Positions 7,844 to 16,584 of a stretch of 64,000 nucleotides of DNA are shown here, in pieces (the stretch's first letter is position 1; every line of letters begins with the position of its first letter). Under the pieces are notes generated by a model, which worked only from the letters and a program-made list of their open reading frames with translations, was not told the origin of the DNA and searched no databases. Both the position numbers and the translations under genes were made by a program. This DNA comes from Streptomyces sp. WAC 01529 (GTDB lineage Bacteria > Actinomycetota > Actinomycetes > Streptomycetales > Streptomycetaceae): assembly GCF_003945545.1 (NCBI RefSeq), contig NZ_CP029617.1, forward strand, positions 7,405,001 through 7,469,000. The letters run 5' to 3'.

Positions 7844-8598
7844 CAGCCGCTCACCGTCCGCTTCTCGATCCGCTTCTCCGCCGCCTGCCCGGCGGTGAGC
7901 GCGACCACGCGCTGCACGAAGATCCCCGGCAGGTGCACGGCGTCCGGGTCGATCTCGCCCGGCTCCACCAGCTCCTCCACCTCGGCGACGGTGACGCGGC
8001 CCGCCATCGCCGCGAGGGGGTTGAAGTTGCGGGCGGACTTGGTGAAGACGAGGTTGCCGTGCCGGTCGCCCCGCGCCGCCCGCACCAGCGCGAAGTCCGT
8101 ACGGATGCCGCGCTCCAGGACGTACGGGGTGCCGTCGAACTCCCGTACTTCCTTGGCCGGGGAGGCGAGCGCGATCCCGCCCTCGCCGTCGTAGCGCCAC
8201 GGCAGCCCGCCGTCGGCGACCTGGGTGCCCACCCCGGCCGGGGTGTAGAAGGCGGGGATGCCCGCGCCGCCCGCCCGCAGCCGCTCGGCCAGCGTGCCCT
8301 GCGGGATCATCTCGACCTCCAGCTCGCCGCCCAGGTACTGCCGGGCGAACTCCTTGTTGGCGCCGATGTAGGAGCCGGTCACCCGGGCGATGCGGCCCGC
8401 CGAAAGGAGCAGTGCGAGGCCCGAGTCCATCGCCCCGCAGTTGTTGGAGACCACCCGCAGGCCCGTGGCGCCGGCCGCGTGCAGCGCGCGTATCAGCTCG
8501 TTCGGTACGCCGCTGAGGCCGAAGCCGCCGACCGCGAGCGACGCCCCGTCCCCGATGCCGGCCACCGCCTCCGCGACCGTCGCCACCACCTTGTCCAT
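7843..8598 (-). CDS. pcaI: 3-oxoadipate CoA-transferase alpha subunit
   Basis: A 251-residue family I CoA-transferase alpha subunit with the glycine loop GGFGLSGVPNELI near residue 24 and VSNNCGAMDSGLALLL after it. With PcaJ it moves CoA from succinyl-CoA to beta-ketoadipate. ATG at 8598 is preceded by a strong GGAGGAGAGG; it is the first gene of the operon. The stop shares a base with the pcaJH start (TGATG). Because its partner is fused to PcaH here, the assembled CoA-transferase would carry dioxygenase domains. Confidence 0.95.
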   Translation of the reverse strand: MDKVVATVAEAVAGIGDGASLAVGGFGLSGVPNELIRALHAAGATGLRVVSNNCGAMDSGLALLLSAGRIARVTGSYIGANKEFARQYLGGELEVEMIPQGTLAERLRAGGAGIPAFYTPAGVGTQVADGGLPWRYDGEGGIALASPAKEVREFDGTPYVLERGIRTDFALVRAARGDRHGNLVFTKSARNFNPLAAMAGRVTVAEVEELVEPGEIDPDAVHLPGIFVQRVVALTAGQAAEKRIEKRTVSG

Positions 8599-8629
8599 GC
8601 GCCCGGCCCCTCTCCTCCGGCCCAATTAA

Positions 8630-8641
8630 TCAGGGCACTGA
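8630..8641. promoter_or_regulatory. Candidate PcaV operator 1
   Basis: TCAGGGCACTGA is an imperfect 12-bp palindrome 31 bases upstream of the pcaI start. A second copy lies at 8718-8729. Together they give TCAG(G/T)GCAC(T/C)GA. The placement fits repression of the pca operon by the divergent MarR protein. Confidence 0.6.
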
Positions 8642-8717
8642 CTATTTCTGGGAGGATAGGTGCCGCCCAACACCCTGACAAGAGTGGCTATATGAGGGAC
8701 AGGGAAGCGGCTATTGT

Positions 8718-8729
8718 TCAGTGCACCGA
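8718..8729. promoter_or_regulatory. Candidate PcaV operator 2
   Basis: TCAGTGCACCGA, an imperfect palindrome 29 bases upstream of the pcaV start and a close relative of the site at 8630-8641. The symmetrical placement near both divergent starts suggests that PcaV also represses its own gene. Confidence 0.55.
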
Positions 8730-8758
8730 TGAAACACGCCGGAGAAGCGGAGGACCCC

Positions 8759-9226
8759 ATGGCCGCGGTGGATCTCGCCACCCACCCCGGGCACCTGGCC
8801 CGGCGCCTGCAACAGGCCCACTACCTCCTGTGGACCACGATGGTCTCCGAGGAGACCACCTCACCGCAGTTCGCGGTCCTCAACGCCCTCGTCGCCGAGC
8901 CCGGCCTCGACCAGCGGACCGTGGGGGAGCGGGTGGGCCTGGACCGCTCCACCGTCGCCGAGGTCATCAGCCGGCTGATCCGCCGCGAGCTGCTCGACAA
9001 GGTCCGCGACCCGCAGGACGGCCGGCGCTATCTGCTGCGCCTGACCGACGAGGGCAGGCGCGCGCACCGCAAGCTGACCGTGCGCACCGCCCGGATGAAC
9101 CAGGTCTTCCTCGCCCCGCTCTCCACCGACGAGCAAGCCCTGTTCTTCGACCTGATCCGGCGCGTCGCGGACGCCGCGGAGAGCCTGCGCGACCCCGGGG
9201 AGCCGCTGGTGGCCCCGCGGCCCTGA
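8759..9226 (+). CDS. pcaV: MarR-family repressor PcaV
   Basis: A 155-residue MarR protein. The winged helix covers SPQFAVLNALVAEPGLDQRTVGERVGLDRSTVAEVISRL, with the wing at DPQDGRRYLLRLTD. Starting at the ATG 8759 (GGAGG spaced 5 bases upstream) places Arg at residue 15, the residue reported in S. coelicolor PcaV to contact protocatechuate. It lies divergent to pcaI with two palindromes between them. The known logic is repression relieved by protocatechuate. An upstream ATG at 8729 would overlap the second operator and is less likely. Confidence 0.9.
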   Translation: MAAVDLATHPGHLARRLQQAHYLLWTTMVSEETTSPQFAVLNALVAEPGLDQRTVGERVGLDRSTVAEVISRLIRRELLDKVRDPQDGRRYLLRLTDEGRRAHRKLTVRTARMNQVFLAPLSTDEQALFFDLIRRVADAAESLRDPGEPLVAPRP

Positions 9227-9232
9227 GCGCGC

Positions 9233-10165
9233 TCACGCCTTGGCGTACACCACCCACACCTGGCCCTTGGCGAACGGCAGCCGCTTGCCGTCGGGCGTCG
9301 TGAACTCCGTGCCGTCCCCGGCCGACGGCCGCTTCCAGCGCGCCTCGTAGGCCCGCCCGTCCCGCAGGACGCGCGCCGTCCCCGCGCCGACCGTCTCGGT
9401 GAACGGCGAGACATTGCCCGACCGGTCGTGGAAACGGGACTGCCGTACCTTCACGTACTGCACGACGACCGTCGACGGGCCCAGCTCCTTGCCGTCGGAG
9501 GTCCGCGCCCGCTCCCCGTCCATGGCGACGCGCCAGCGGCCCTCGTACTCCACCCAGTCGAAGGTGAAGCTCGCCGAGGGGAAGCGGACCGTCCGGTGTG
9601 TCTCCGGTGTGCCGCCCGCCGGGCGCGGCCCGAACCGGAACCCCGTGCTCTCCAGGGCACCCGCGCGCGGGTCGACCTTCAGCGCCTTGGGGCGTACGAA
9701 GAGATCGTGCGGCGCGACCCTGCCGTCGTCCCGGTAGTAGGCATCGCCGGGCGCCTCACCCGGCGACAGGGCCCGCACGGGTGCGCCCGCGATCAGCGGG
9801 AGCAGCTTCGACTGCGCCCCGGAGAACGCGAGCACGGGCCGGTCGAACTGCCGCAGCAGTTCGAGATCGGTCTCGCGCGCGCTGCGCACCGGCCCGATCG
9901 CGGGCGGCACCCGGGACGCGTACACCGCCATCAGGCGGCTCAGCCCCGCCTCCACCTGCTCGATGTAGACGACGTCCGCCGCGTCCAGGCCGGTGTGCGG
10001 GCGTGCCGGGCGGACGTTGTCGATCTTCACGGCGAGGACGGTGCCACCGTCGCCGGGGGGACCCGCGGGGGACCCCCGCCCCTCGGGTTGCACCGTGCAG
10101 CCCGCCGCCAGGGCGGCGAGCACCACCGCCCCGGCCCCCATGCGCGTTCGCGTCCACCGTCTCAT
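9233..10165 (-). CDS. DUF3048 (YerB-like) lipoprotein
   Basis: A 310-residue exported protein. A hydrophobic N-terminus ends in the lipobox LAAGC (Cys about residue 23), so it should be lipid-anchored outside the membrane. The rest matches DUF3048: AVKIDNVRPARPHTGLDAADVVYIEQVEAG, then GPVRSARETDLELLRQF, and a C-terminal sheet ending FAKGQVWVVYAKA. The biochemical role of the family is not known to me. It is convergent with pcaV across six bases, leaving no room for a terminator. Confidence 0.85.
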   Translation of the reverse strand: MRRWTRTRMGAGAVVLAALAAGCTVQPEGRGSPAGPPGDGGTVLAVKIDNVRPARPHTGLDAADVVYIEQVEAGLSRLMAVYASRVPPAIGPVRSARETDLELLRQFDRPVLAFSGAQSKLLPLIAGAPVRALSPGEAPGDAYYRDDGRVAPHDLFVRPKALKVDPRAGALESTGFRFGPRPAGGTPETHRTVRFPSASFTFDWVEYEGRWRVAMDGERARTSDGKELGPSTVVVQYVKVRQSRFHDRSGNVSPFTETVGAGTARVLRDGRAYEARWKRPSAGDGTEFTTPDGKRLPFAKGQVWVVYAKA

Positions 10166-10195
10166 GCGTACGTCATACCCCGTACGCCTCCGTTC

Positions 10196-11989
10196 TCAGC
10201 CGAGGTCGAGGGCGTTGCGCAGGCCGAGTCGGTAGCGGGTGCGGTCGTGGCGTTTGGCCAGCTCGATCGCCGGGGCGCGGAACATCGGCTTTATCGCGCA
10301 CGGCTTCTGGTCCGAACCCGCGCGCCGGAGCAGTGCGTTGACGGCCGCGCGGGCCGACGCGTTGGCGCCCTCCATCGTCGCCAGGTCGATGTCCACGGAC
10401 ACGTAGTCGCCGGAGAGGAAGAGGTTGGGGATCCTCGTCGCTGCCGAGGGACGGTTGTGGAGGGTGCCGACGGGGTGGATCAGGAGTTCGTCCTCATTGG
10501 TGGGGTGCGGAGTGCCGAGGCCGTCGACGCCCGGGTCGAGGAACCACGAGTGCAGCTTGCCGTCGCTCAGAACCGTCTTGCCGGTGTCGTTCAGCGCCGC
10601 CTTGAGCTGCGCCCACACCTCCTTGGCGACCTCGTCGCGGGTGCACTGCTTGGCCGTCTTGCCGTACAGGATCCCCGGCTTGTCCCACTCGGAGATGTCC
10701 ACCGACAGGCAGTCGACCGCGACGCCGTCGCCGTAGTCGGCGGGGAAGTCGCGCTCGGGCCAGTGGCCCGCCTGCGCGATGCCGGTCAGCGACCAGGGCG
10801 AGTCGATGCAGTTGAAGTGGCCCTTCACGAGCGGCGGGCGCTCGGTCAGATAGAACTGGATGCCCGTCATCCAGTCCGTCTGCAGCTTGTCGCAGCGCGC
10901 CAGCTGCGGGTCCGCCGCCTTCATAGCGGCGCTCCACGTCCTGCGCGCGTGCTCCACCGGCATGGCCTGCACATAGTGGTCGGCGGTGATGTCACGCCGT
11001 ACGCCGCCGGGGTCCTCGACCACCGTCTTGGTGACGCGGCCGCCACCGAACGCCAGTTCGCGAACCGTCCAGCCGATGCGGAACTCCACGCCGAGCGACT
11101 TCAGATGCGTCACCCACGGGTCGATCCAGGCCTCGTTGGTCGGCGCGTTCAGGAGCCGGTCGGGCGGGCCGTCCGCGCCCTGGCCGAGCGCGTTGAACAC
11201 GAAGGCCTCGCCGAGGGTGCCCACCGTGCGGGTGCTCGCCTCCTCGGCCTTGGTGGCCACGATGTTGCGGGTGACGCCGATGGCGAGGATGCGCTGATAG
11301 TCCTTCGACATCCTCTCGGCGCGCACGAACTCCCACCAGGGCGTCGCCTCCCAGTCGTCGTCGCGGCGCTCGTCGCAGCTGGTCAGGAAGACCAGGGCGC
11401 GGTTCACGAAGTACGCGACCTCGTGCGCGGGCAGGTGGAACGCGGTGTCGAGGAGCGCGGTGAGCGCCCGCGCGATGTCGTCCGGGGTGAGCTTCTCCGG
11501 CTCGCTGCCCGGCCACGGGATCGGCATCCGGATGTCCTCGCGGCCGGTGCGCGCGAACGACATCTCGCGGGGCGCGACGAGGTTGTCCCACACGCCGTTC
11601 GCGTTCCCGGGGAAGGGGATGCGGCGCATCGTGTCGGGGAGGTTGTGGTAGATCCCCGGGATGAAGCGGAAGCCGTGTTCACCGGGCAGCGGCTTGCGAT
11701 TGCCCTTCGCGCTGTCCGGTACGTCCATGCTGCGGGCCTTGCCGCCGAGCGCCCTGCGCTCGTAGACCGTCACGGCGAAGCCGCGCTCGGCCAGCTCATG
11801 GGCGGCCGTAAGCCCCGCGACCCCGCCGCCGAGCACGGCCACGGACTGCCTGGCCCGCGGCGCGCCCGGTGCGGCCGCCGCCGCGGGCAGCGCGCCCGCC
11901 CCCACGCCCAGCGCGGCGGCCCCGCCGACCGCCGCGGCCCCCGCGACGAACCCCCGACGCGTGCTTCCCTCGGCACCACTGCGCCCCAT
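10196..11989 (-). CDS. Tat-exported FAD-dependent oxidoreductase (phytoene desaturase/amine oxidase-like)
   Basis: A 597-residue flavoprotein. STRRGFVAGAAAVGG at residues 9-23 is a twin-arginine signal; the dinucleotide-binding VAVLGGGVAGLTAAHELAERG follows at 50-70 and GEHGFRFIPGIYHNLPDTMRRIP at about 100. The C-terminal NLFLSGDYVSVDIDLATMEGANASARAAVNALL is the FAD-closing motif of phytoene desaturases and hydroxysqualene dehydroxylases. ATG at 11989 was preferred because it places the Tat motif near the N-terminus. The substrate is unknown; an exported version suggests a lipid or terpenoid on the outer face. It stands alone on its strand. Confidence 0.8.
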   Translation of the reverse strand: MGRSGAEGSTRRGFVAGAAAVGGAAALGVGAGALPAAAAAPGAPRARQSVAVLGGGVAGLTAAHELAERGFAVTVYERRALGGKARSMDVPDSAKGNRKPLPGEHGFRFIPGIYHNLPDTMRRIPFPGNANGVWDNLVAPREMSFARTGREDIRMPIPWPGSEPEKLTPDDIARALTALLDTAFHLPAHEVAYFVNRALVFLTSCDERRDDDWEATPWWEFVRAERMSKDYQRILAIGVTRNIVATKAEEASTRTVGTLGEAFVFNALGQGADGPPDRLLNAPTNEAWIDPWVTHLKSLGVEFRIGWTVRELAFGGGRVTKTVVEDPGGVRRDITADHYVQAMPVEHARRTWSAAMKAADPQLARCDKLQTDWMTGIQFYLTERPPLVKGHFNCIDSPWSLTGIAQAGHWPERDFPADYGDGVAVDCLSVDISEWDKPGILYGKTAKQCTRDEVAKEVWAQLKAALNDTGKTVLSDGKLHSWFLDPGVDGLGTPHPTNEDELLIHPVGTLHNRPSAATRIPNLFLSGDYVSVDIDLATMEGANASARAAVNALLRRAGSDQKPCAIKPMFRAPAIELAKRHDRTRYRLGLRNALDLG

Positions 11990-12163
11990 GCCCCGCCCCC
12001 TTACCGTCGGTAACTGACGTGTCAGGCGCAGGAGCATACGGTCGCGGTCGGTGAGGAGGAAGATACGGGGGAGCGGCTTCGCACATTGGCGTGATTACGG
12101 CACCGGAGGCCGTGTCGGCCCTACGCAGTCGGGGCCGCGTCAGCTCTGCGGGGCGGGACCGCG

Positions 12164-13234
12164 TCAGTTCTGCGGGCCGAGCACATCCGTGAGCGAGTAG
12201 CGCACCGGCTCCTCCAGCTGGGCGTAGGTGCAGCTCTCCGGGGCGCGGTCGGGGCGCCAGGTGCGGAACCGCGCCGTATGACGGAAGCGCCGGCCGCCCT
12301 CCATGTGGTCGTACGCCACCTCGCAGACCCGCTCCGGGCGCACCGGCACCCACGACAGGTCCTTCTTCCCCGACCAACGGCTCGGCGCCCCCGGCAGCCG
12401 CGCCGTCTCATGCGCCGCCTCATCCGCCCAGGCGGCCCACGGATGCTCCTCGGCGCTCTCCATCCGCAGCGGCGCCAGCTCCTCGACGAGCTCCGCGCGG
12501 CGCTTCATGGAGAAGGCGGCGGCCACGCCCACGTGCTGGAGGGCGCCCTCGTCGTCGTACAGGCCGAGGAGGAGCGAGCCGACGACGGGCCCGCTCTTGT
12601 GGAGGCGGTAGCCCGCGACCACGCAGTCCGCCGTGCGCTCGTGCTTGACCTTGAACATGACGCGCTCGTCCTGGCGGTAGAGCAGGTCGAGCGGCTTGGC
12701 GATGACACCGTCGAGCCCCGCGCCCTCGAACTGCTCGAACCAGCGCCGCGCCACCTCCGTGTCGGTGGTCGCCGGTGCCACGTGGACCGGATGCGTCACT
12801 CCGGAGAGGGCCGCCTCCAGGCGCGCTCGCCGCTCGGCCATGGGAGTGGTGAGCAGGGACTCGTCCGCGAGGGCGAGCAGGTCGAAGGCGACGAACGAGG
12901 CGGGGGTGCGCTCGGCGAGCGTCGCGACCCGCGAGGCCGCCGGGTGGATGCGTTCGGAGAGGGCGTCGAAGTCCAGGTGCCCGTCCCTGGCGATCACGAT
13001 CTCGCCGTCCAGCACGCAGCGCGCCGGAAGGCGCTCCCGCAGGGCCGCCACCAGCTCGGGGAAGTAGCGGGTGAGGGGCTTGCCCGTACGGCTGCCGATC
13101 TCGATGTCGGCGCCATCGCGGAAGACGATCGCCCGGAAGCCGTCCCACTTCGCCTCGTACTGCATGCCCGGGGGGATCTTCGCCACGGGCTTGGCGAGCA
13201 TGGGCTTCACGGGCGGCATCACCGGCAGATCCAT
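12164..13234 (-). CDS. ligC: ATP-dependent DNA ligase, LigC-type
   Basis: A 356-residue two-domain ligase: adenylation domain with nucleophile Lys29 in EAKWDGFRAI, motif III FVAFDLLALADESLL, motif IV GLDGVIAKP and motif V FKVKHERTADCVV, followed by an OB-fold domain. It seals nicks with ATP. Size and motifs fit the LigC class rather than three-domain LigD. It faces the polymerase-domain gene at 13308 across 73 bases, so the two are probably coexpressed for break repair. No Shine-Dalgarno is visible; a -10-like CAGAAT six bases before the ATG suggests a leaderless transcript. Confidence 0.9.
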   Translation of the reverse strand: MDLPVMPPVKPMLAKPVAKIPPGMQYEAKWDGFRAIVFRDGADIEIGSRTGKPLTRYFPELVAALRERLPARCVLDGEIVIARDGHLDFDALSERIHPAASRVATLAERTPASFVAFDLLALADESLLTTPMAERRARLEAALSGVTHPVHVAPATTDTEVARRWFEQFEGAGLDGVIAKPLDLLYRQDERVMFKVKHERTADCVVAGYRLHKSGPVVGSLLLGLYDDEGALQHVGVAAAFSMKRRAELVEELAPLRMESAEEHPWAAWADEAAHETARLPGAPSRWSGKKDLSWVPVRPERVCEVAYDHMEGGRRFRHTARFRTWRPDRAPESCTYAQLEEPVRYSLTDVLGPQN

Positions 13235-13307
13235 ACTCCGATTCTGCGGTGGTTCACTCCATGCCGCCCGGTGTGCGGCGAATGTCCGGCCCGCTTAGCG
13301 TGGCTCC

Positions 13308-14339
13308 ATGGGTGAAGCCAAGGGCAAGAGCGCGGCCGTGGAGATCGACACGGGGGAGCGGACGGTGCGTCTGTCCAGCCCCGACCGGGTGGTCTTCCCC
13401 GAGCGGGGTTTCACCAAGCTGGACGTCGCCCGCTACCTCGTCTCCGTCGGCCCCGGCATCCTGCGCGCGCTCAGGGACCGCCCCACCACCCTCCAGCGCT
13501 ACCCGGACGGGGCGGCCGGGGAGTTCTTCTACCAGAAGCGCGCCCCGAAGAACCATCCCGACTGGATCCCCACCGCCACCATCACCTTCCCCAGCGGTCG
13601 CACCGCGGACGAGATGTGCCCCACCGAGGTCGCCGCGGTCATCTGGGCCGCCCAGTACAACACGCTCACCTTCCACCCCTGGCCGGTCCGCCGCGACGAC
13701 CTCGACCACCCCGACGAACTCCGCATCGACCTCGACCCGCAGCCCGGCACGGACTACGCCGACGCGGTACGGGCCGCGCACGAACTGCGCGCGGTCCTCG
13801 ACGAGTTCGGCGGCCTGGTCGGCTGGCCCAAGACGTCCGGCGGACGCGGCCTGCACGTGTTCGTGCCCATCGAGCCGCGCTGGACCTTCACCCAGGTGCG
13901 GCGCGCCGCGATCGCCTGCGGACGGGAACTGGAACGCCGGATGCCGGACCAGGTCACCACGGCCTGGTGGAAGGAGGAGCGCGGCCCCAAGATCTTCGTG
14001 GACTACAACCAGACCGCCAGGGACCGCACGATCGCCTCCGCCTACTCCGTACGGGCCCGCCCCCACGCCCCCGTCTCGGCGCCCCTGCGCTGGGACGAGG
14101 TCGACGACGCCACCCCGGAGGACTTCGACATCGCCACGATGCCGGAGCGCTTCGCCAGGCTCGGCGACGTCCACGCGCGCATGGAGGACCACCCCTACTC
14201 CCTCGAAGCCCTCCTGGACCTCGCCAACAAGGACGAGAGGGAGCACGGCCTCGGCGACCTCCCGTACCCCCCGGAGTACCCGAAGATGCCGGGCGAGCCC
14301 AAGCGCGTACAGCCGAGCCGGGCGAAGCACGAGGAGTGA
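13308..14339 (+). CDS. LigD-type polymerase domain protein (NHEJ primase-polymerase)
   Basis: A 343-residue stand-alone PolDom of the archaeo-eukaryotic primase fold. Metal-binding Asp141 and Asp143 lie in LRIDLDPQPG, His183 in GGRGLHVFVP, and the third Asp (232) in FVDYNQ. The 5'-phosphate pocket residues near YQKRAPKNHPDW are present. It adds ribonucleotides or deoxynucleotides during end joining. It is divergent from ligC, and no Ku gene is in the window. TAGCGT six bases before the ATG, without a Shine-Dalgarno, suggests leaderless expression. Confidence 0.92.
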   Translation: MGEAKGKSAAVEIDTGERTVRLSSPDRVVFPERGFTKLDVARYLVSVGPGILRALRDRPTTLQRYPDGAAGEFFYQKRAPKNHPDWIPTATITFPSGRTADEMCPTEVAAVIWAAQYNTLTFHPWPVRRDDLDHPDELRIDLDPQPGTDYADAVRAAHELRAVLDEFGGLVGWPKTSGGRGLHVFVPIEPRWTFTQVRRAAIACGRELERRMPDQVTTAWWKEERGPKIFVDYNQTARDRTIASAYSVRARPHAPVSAPLRWDEVDDATPEDFDIATMPERFARLGDVHARMEDHPYSLEALLDLANKDEREHGLGDLPYPPEYPKMPGEPKRVQPSRAKHEE

Positions 14340-14361
14340 GGGCCGGCCCCCCAGAGCTCGG

Positions 14362-16584
14362 CTACAGCTCCTTGATCCGGATGTCCCGGTAGGACACCAC
14401 GTCCGTCACGCCGTGGACCTGGAGCCCGAGGTAGCCGGACGCGTAGCGGCGGCCGTCCGTGCCCGGGTCGTCGGCGCGCGGCGGCGTGAAGTCCTGGCCG
14501 CCGGTGTTGTCGAACTCGTTGATCAGGACGCCGTTGCGGTAGACCGAGTAGTGCTGGTCCACCACGCGGATCTCGTAATCGTTCCACGTGCCCTTCGGGG
14601 TCACGCCCGCGCCCGCGAGCCCCACCCGGTCGAAGCCGTAGACCGAACCCGTCTTGTACATGTCGCCGTCAGGTCGGTCGAGCACCTGCACCTCGTGCCC
14701 GTACTTGATGGCGACCCACTCCGGACGCGACTCCTCCGGATGGTCGTGGACCTGCGGGAAGCGCACGAAGACACCGGAGTTGGTGCGGCTGTTGCCCGGA
14801 GCGTCGTCGCGCCACTGGAGCTTCAGGGAGAAATCACCGTACTTGCGCTGCGGGAACCACAGCATTCCCATGCCCTGGACCGTGGTGCTGCTGGTGAGGG
14901 TGCCGTCAGCGTGGAGCCCGAACTTGCCGCCGCCCACCTGCTCCCACCTGTCGAAGGACTCCTTGGTGCCGTCGAAGAGCTTGCGGTAGCCGTCCGTCTG
15001 GCCCGGCTTGCCGATGCCGGACTCCTTCGCGGCGCGGTTGATCTTGTTGTACTCGCGCTGCACGATGACGCCTTCTTTAAGAAGCCGGTCGGTGACGGTC
15101 TTGACGTGCTTCAGGAAGAGCGCGTGCGAGGTCCACTCCTTCTCGTCCTCGATCAGCTCGCCCACCCGGCAGCGGTTGTTCGTGACGCGGTTGGGGATTC
15201 CCGTGTCGACCGTGCCCACGAACACCGTCAACCGCTCGTCGTACTCCGGACAGTTGGGCGCGGGCACCCCGCCGCCCGACGAGACGGTGAAGGAGACCGT
15301 CTTGGCCGCGGCCGTGTTCCCGGCCTTGTCGCTCGCCCGGTACGCCACGGTGTGCCGCCCCACGCGGTCGACGACGACCGGAGCCTCGTACGCCAGATAA
15401 GGGCCGCCGTCGAGCGAGTACTCGATCTCGGCCACCCCCGATCCGGCGTCCGTCGCGGTGACCGTCATCTTCGCCTTGCCGAGGTAGGCGCCGTCCGAGT
15501 CCTTGGTGCCCTCGACCTTCGCCGAGGTCTCCGGAGGCGTCGTGTCCTCCGTCGGCGGCGCGACGACCGTGAACTCGACCGCCTTCTCCGCCGCCTGATT
15601 GCCCGCCTTGTCGGACGCGCGGAAGCGCACCTTGTGGGTGCCCGTCTCATGGACCATGACCGGAGCGGTGTACGCCTTCCAGGCGCCGCCGTCACCGAGC
15701 GCGTACTCGATCCTGTTGACGCCGGAACCGGTGTCGGACGCCGTCACCGTCACCGTCGCCATCGCGAGGTACTGCCCCTGGTCGTTCTTCTCACCGGTCA
15801 CCGCGGCCGAGGTCTCCGGAGGCGTCGTGTCGTCCGTGGGCGGCGCGACCACCGTGAAGTCGACCGCCTTCTCCGCCGCCACGTTGCCCGCCTTGTCGGA
15901 CGCCCGATAGCGGATCTTGTGCGTGCCGACCTGGTCGACGACGACGGGCGCGGTGTACGGCTGCCACGCGCCGGACGCCCCGAGCGCGTACTCGATCCTG
16001 TCGACGCCCGAGCCCGCGTCCGTCGCGGTCACCGCCACCGACGCCGAACCGACGTACGCCCCATCGGCGTTGGTCTGACCCTCCACCTTCGCCGAGGTCT
16101 CCGGGGCCGTGGTGTCCTCGCCGCCGCCCTCGGTGACGACCAGGATGCCCTGCATCGCCCCGTGGCCGGGGATCGTGCAGTGGTAGCGGTAGCGGCCCGG
16201 GGTGAGCGTGACCTGCGCGGTGTGCTTGCCGCCCTGGTCGTCGTTGGGGTTGGCCAGGATGTTCAGCGGGACGTCGTTGTTGTACTCCGGGTCGGAGACG
16301 TCGAACGTCAGCGTGTGCGGCATGCCCGTCGTGTTGCCGGTCGCCTCGCTGTTCTCGAAGACGATCGTCGTCGGGCCCGCGACCGCCGTGGTGGGCGCCG
16401 ACTTGTACTTGTCGATGTCGTTGTCGGCGGTCCAGGTGAGGGTCTGCGCCCGCGTGGCGATCCCGGGATCGTCGGGGCGCGCCGTGGCCGCGGACGTCAG
16501 GCCGAGCACCATGAGCAGCGACGCGAACAGCGCCGTGCACACTCTTCGCCGCCCTGCGGTACGTGCGATGGGGGAACGCATCAT
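14362..16584 (-). CDS. Secreted cupredoxin, OmpL47-repeat and DUF1080 multidomain protein
   Basis: A 740-residue exported protein with a Sec-type signal (residues 1-36). A plastocyanin-like domain (about 45-152) has a full type 1 copper set: His90 (MPHTL), Cys136 (YHC), His141 (PGH) and Met144. Three OmpL47-type beta-repeats of about 93 residues follow (157-436), each starting DTTxPETSA and ending KAGN. Residues 440-510 are unassigned. Residues 525-740 form a DUF1080/concanavalin-like domain (KLFDGTKESFDRWE to YLGLQVHG). ATG at 16584 overlaps the upstream gene's stop, so the two are translationally coupled. Role inferred: extracellular electron transfer or glycan binding and cleavage. Confidence 0.85.
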   Translation of the reverse strand: MMRSPIARTAGRRRVCTALFASLLMVLGLTSAATARPDDPGIATRAQTLTWTADNDIDKYKSAPTTAVAGPTTIVFENSEATGNTTGMPHTLTFDVSDPEYNNDVPLNILANPNDDQGGKHTAQVTLTPGRYRYHCTIPGHGAMQGILVVTEGGGEDTTAPETSAKVEGQTNADGAYVGSASVAVTATDAGSGVDRIEYALGASGAWQPYTAPVVVDQVGTHKIRYRASDKAGNVAAEKAVDFTVVAPPTDDTTPPETSAAVTGEKNDQGQYLAMATVTVTASDTGSGVNRIEYALGDGGAWKAYTAPVMVHETGTHKVRFRASDKAGNQAAEKAVEFTVVAPPTEDTTPPETSAKVEGTKDSDGAYLGKAKMTVTATDAGSGVAEIEYSLDGGPYLAYEAPVVVDRVGRHTVAYRASDKAGNTAAAKTVSFTVSSGGGVPAPNCPEYDERLTVFVGTVDTGIPNRVTNNRCRVGELIEDEKEWTSHALFLKHVKTVTDRLLKEGVIVQREYNKINRAAKESGIGKPGQTDGYRKLFDGTKESFDRWEQVGGGKFGLHADGTLTSSTTVQGMGMLWFPQRKYGDFSLKLQWRDDAPGNSRTNSGVFVRFPQVHDHPEESRPEWVAIKYGHEVQVLDRPDGDMYKTGSVYGFDRVGLAGAGVTPKGTWNDYEIRVVDQHYSVYRNGVLINEFDNTGGQDFTPPRADDPGTDGRRYASGYLGLQVHGVTDVVSYRDIRIKEL

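Noticed and set aside
6347..8194. 615-codon open frame on the plus strand opposite pcaJ-pcaH
   Set aside because: It is the antisense shadow of a GC-rich gene; composition is Arg/Gly/Val/Leu-rich without any domain, and the minus strand has complete PcaJ and PcaH.
9428..12013. 861-codon plus-strand frame opposite the DUF3048 and FAD-oxidoreductase genes
   Set aside because: Antisense artefact; the minus-strand proteins have lipobox, Tat and FAD motifs.
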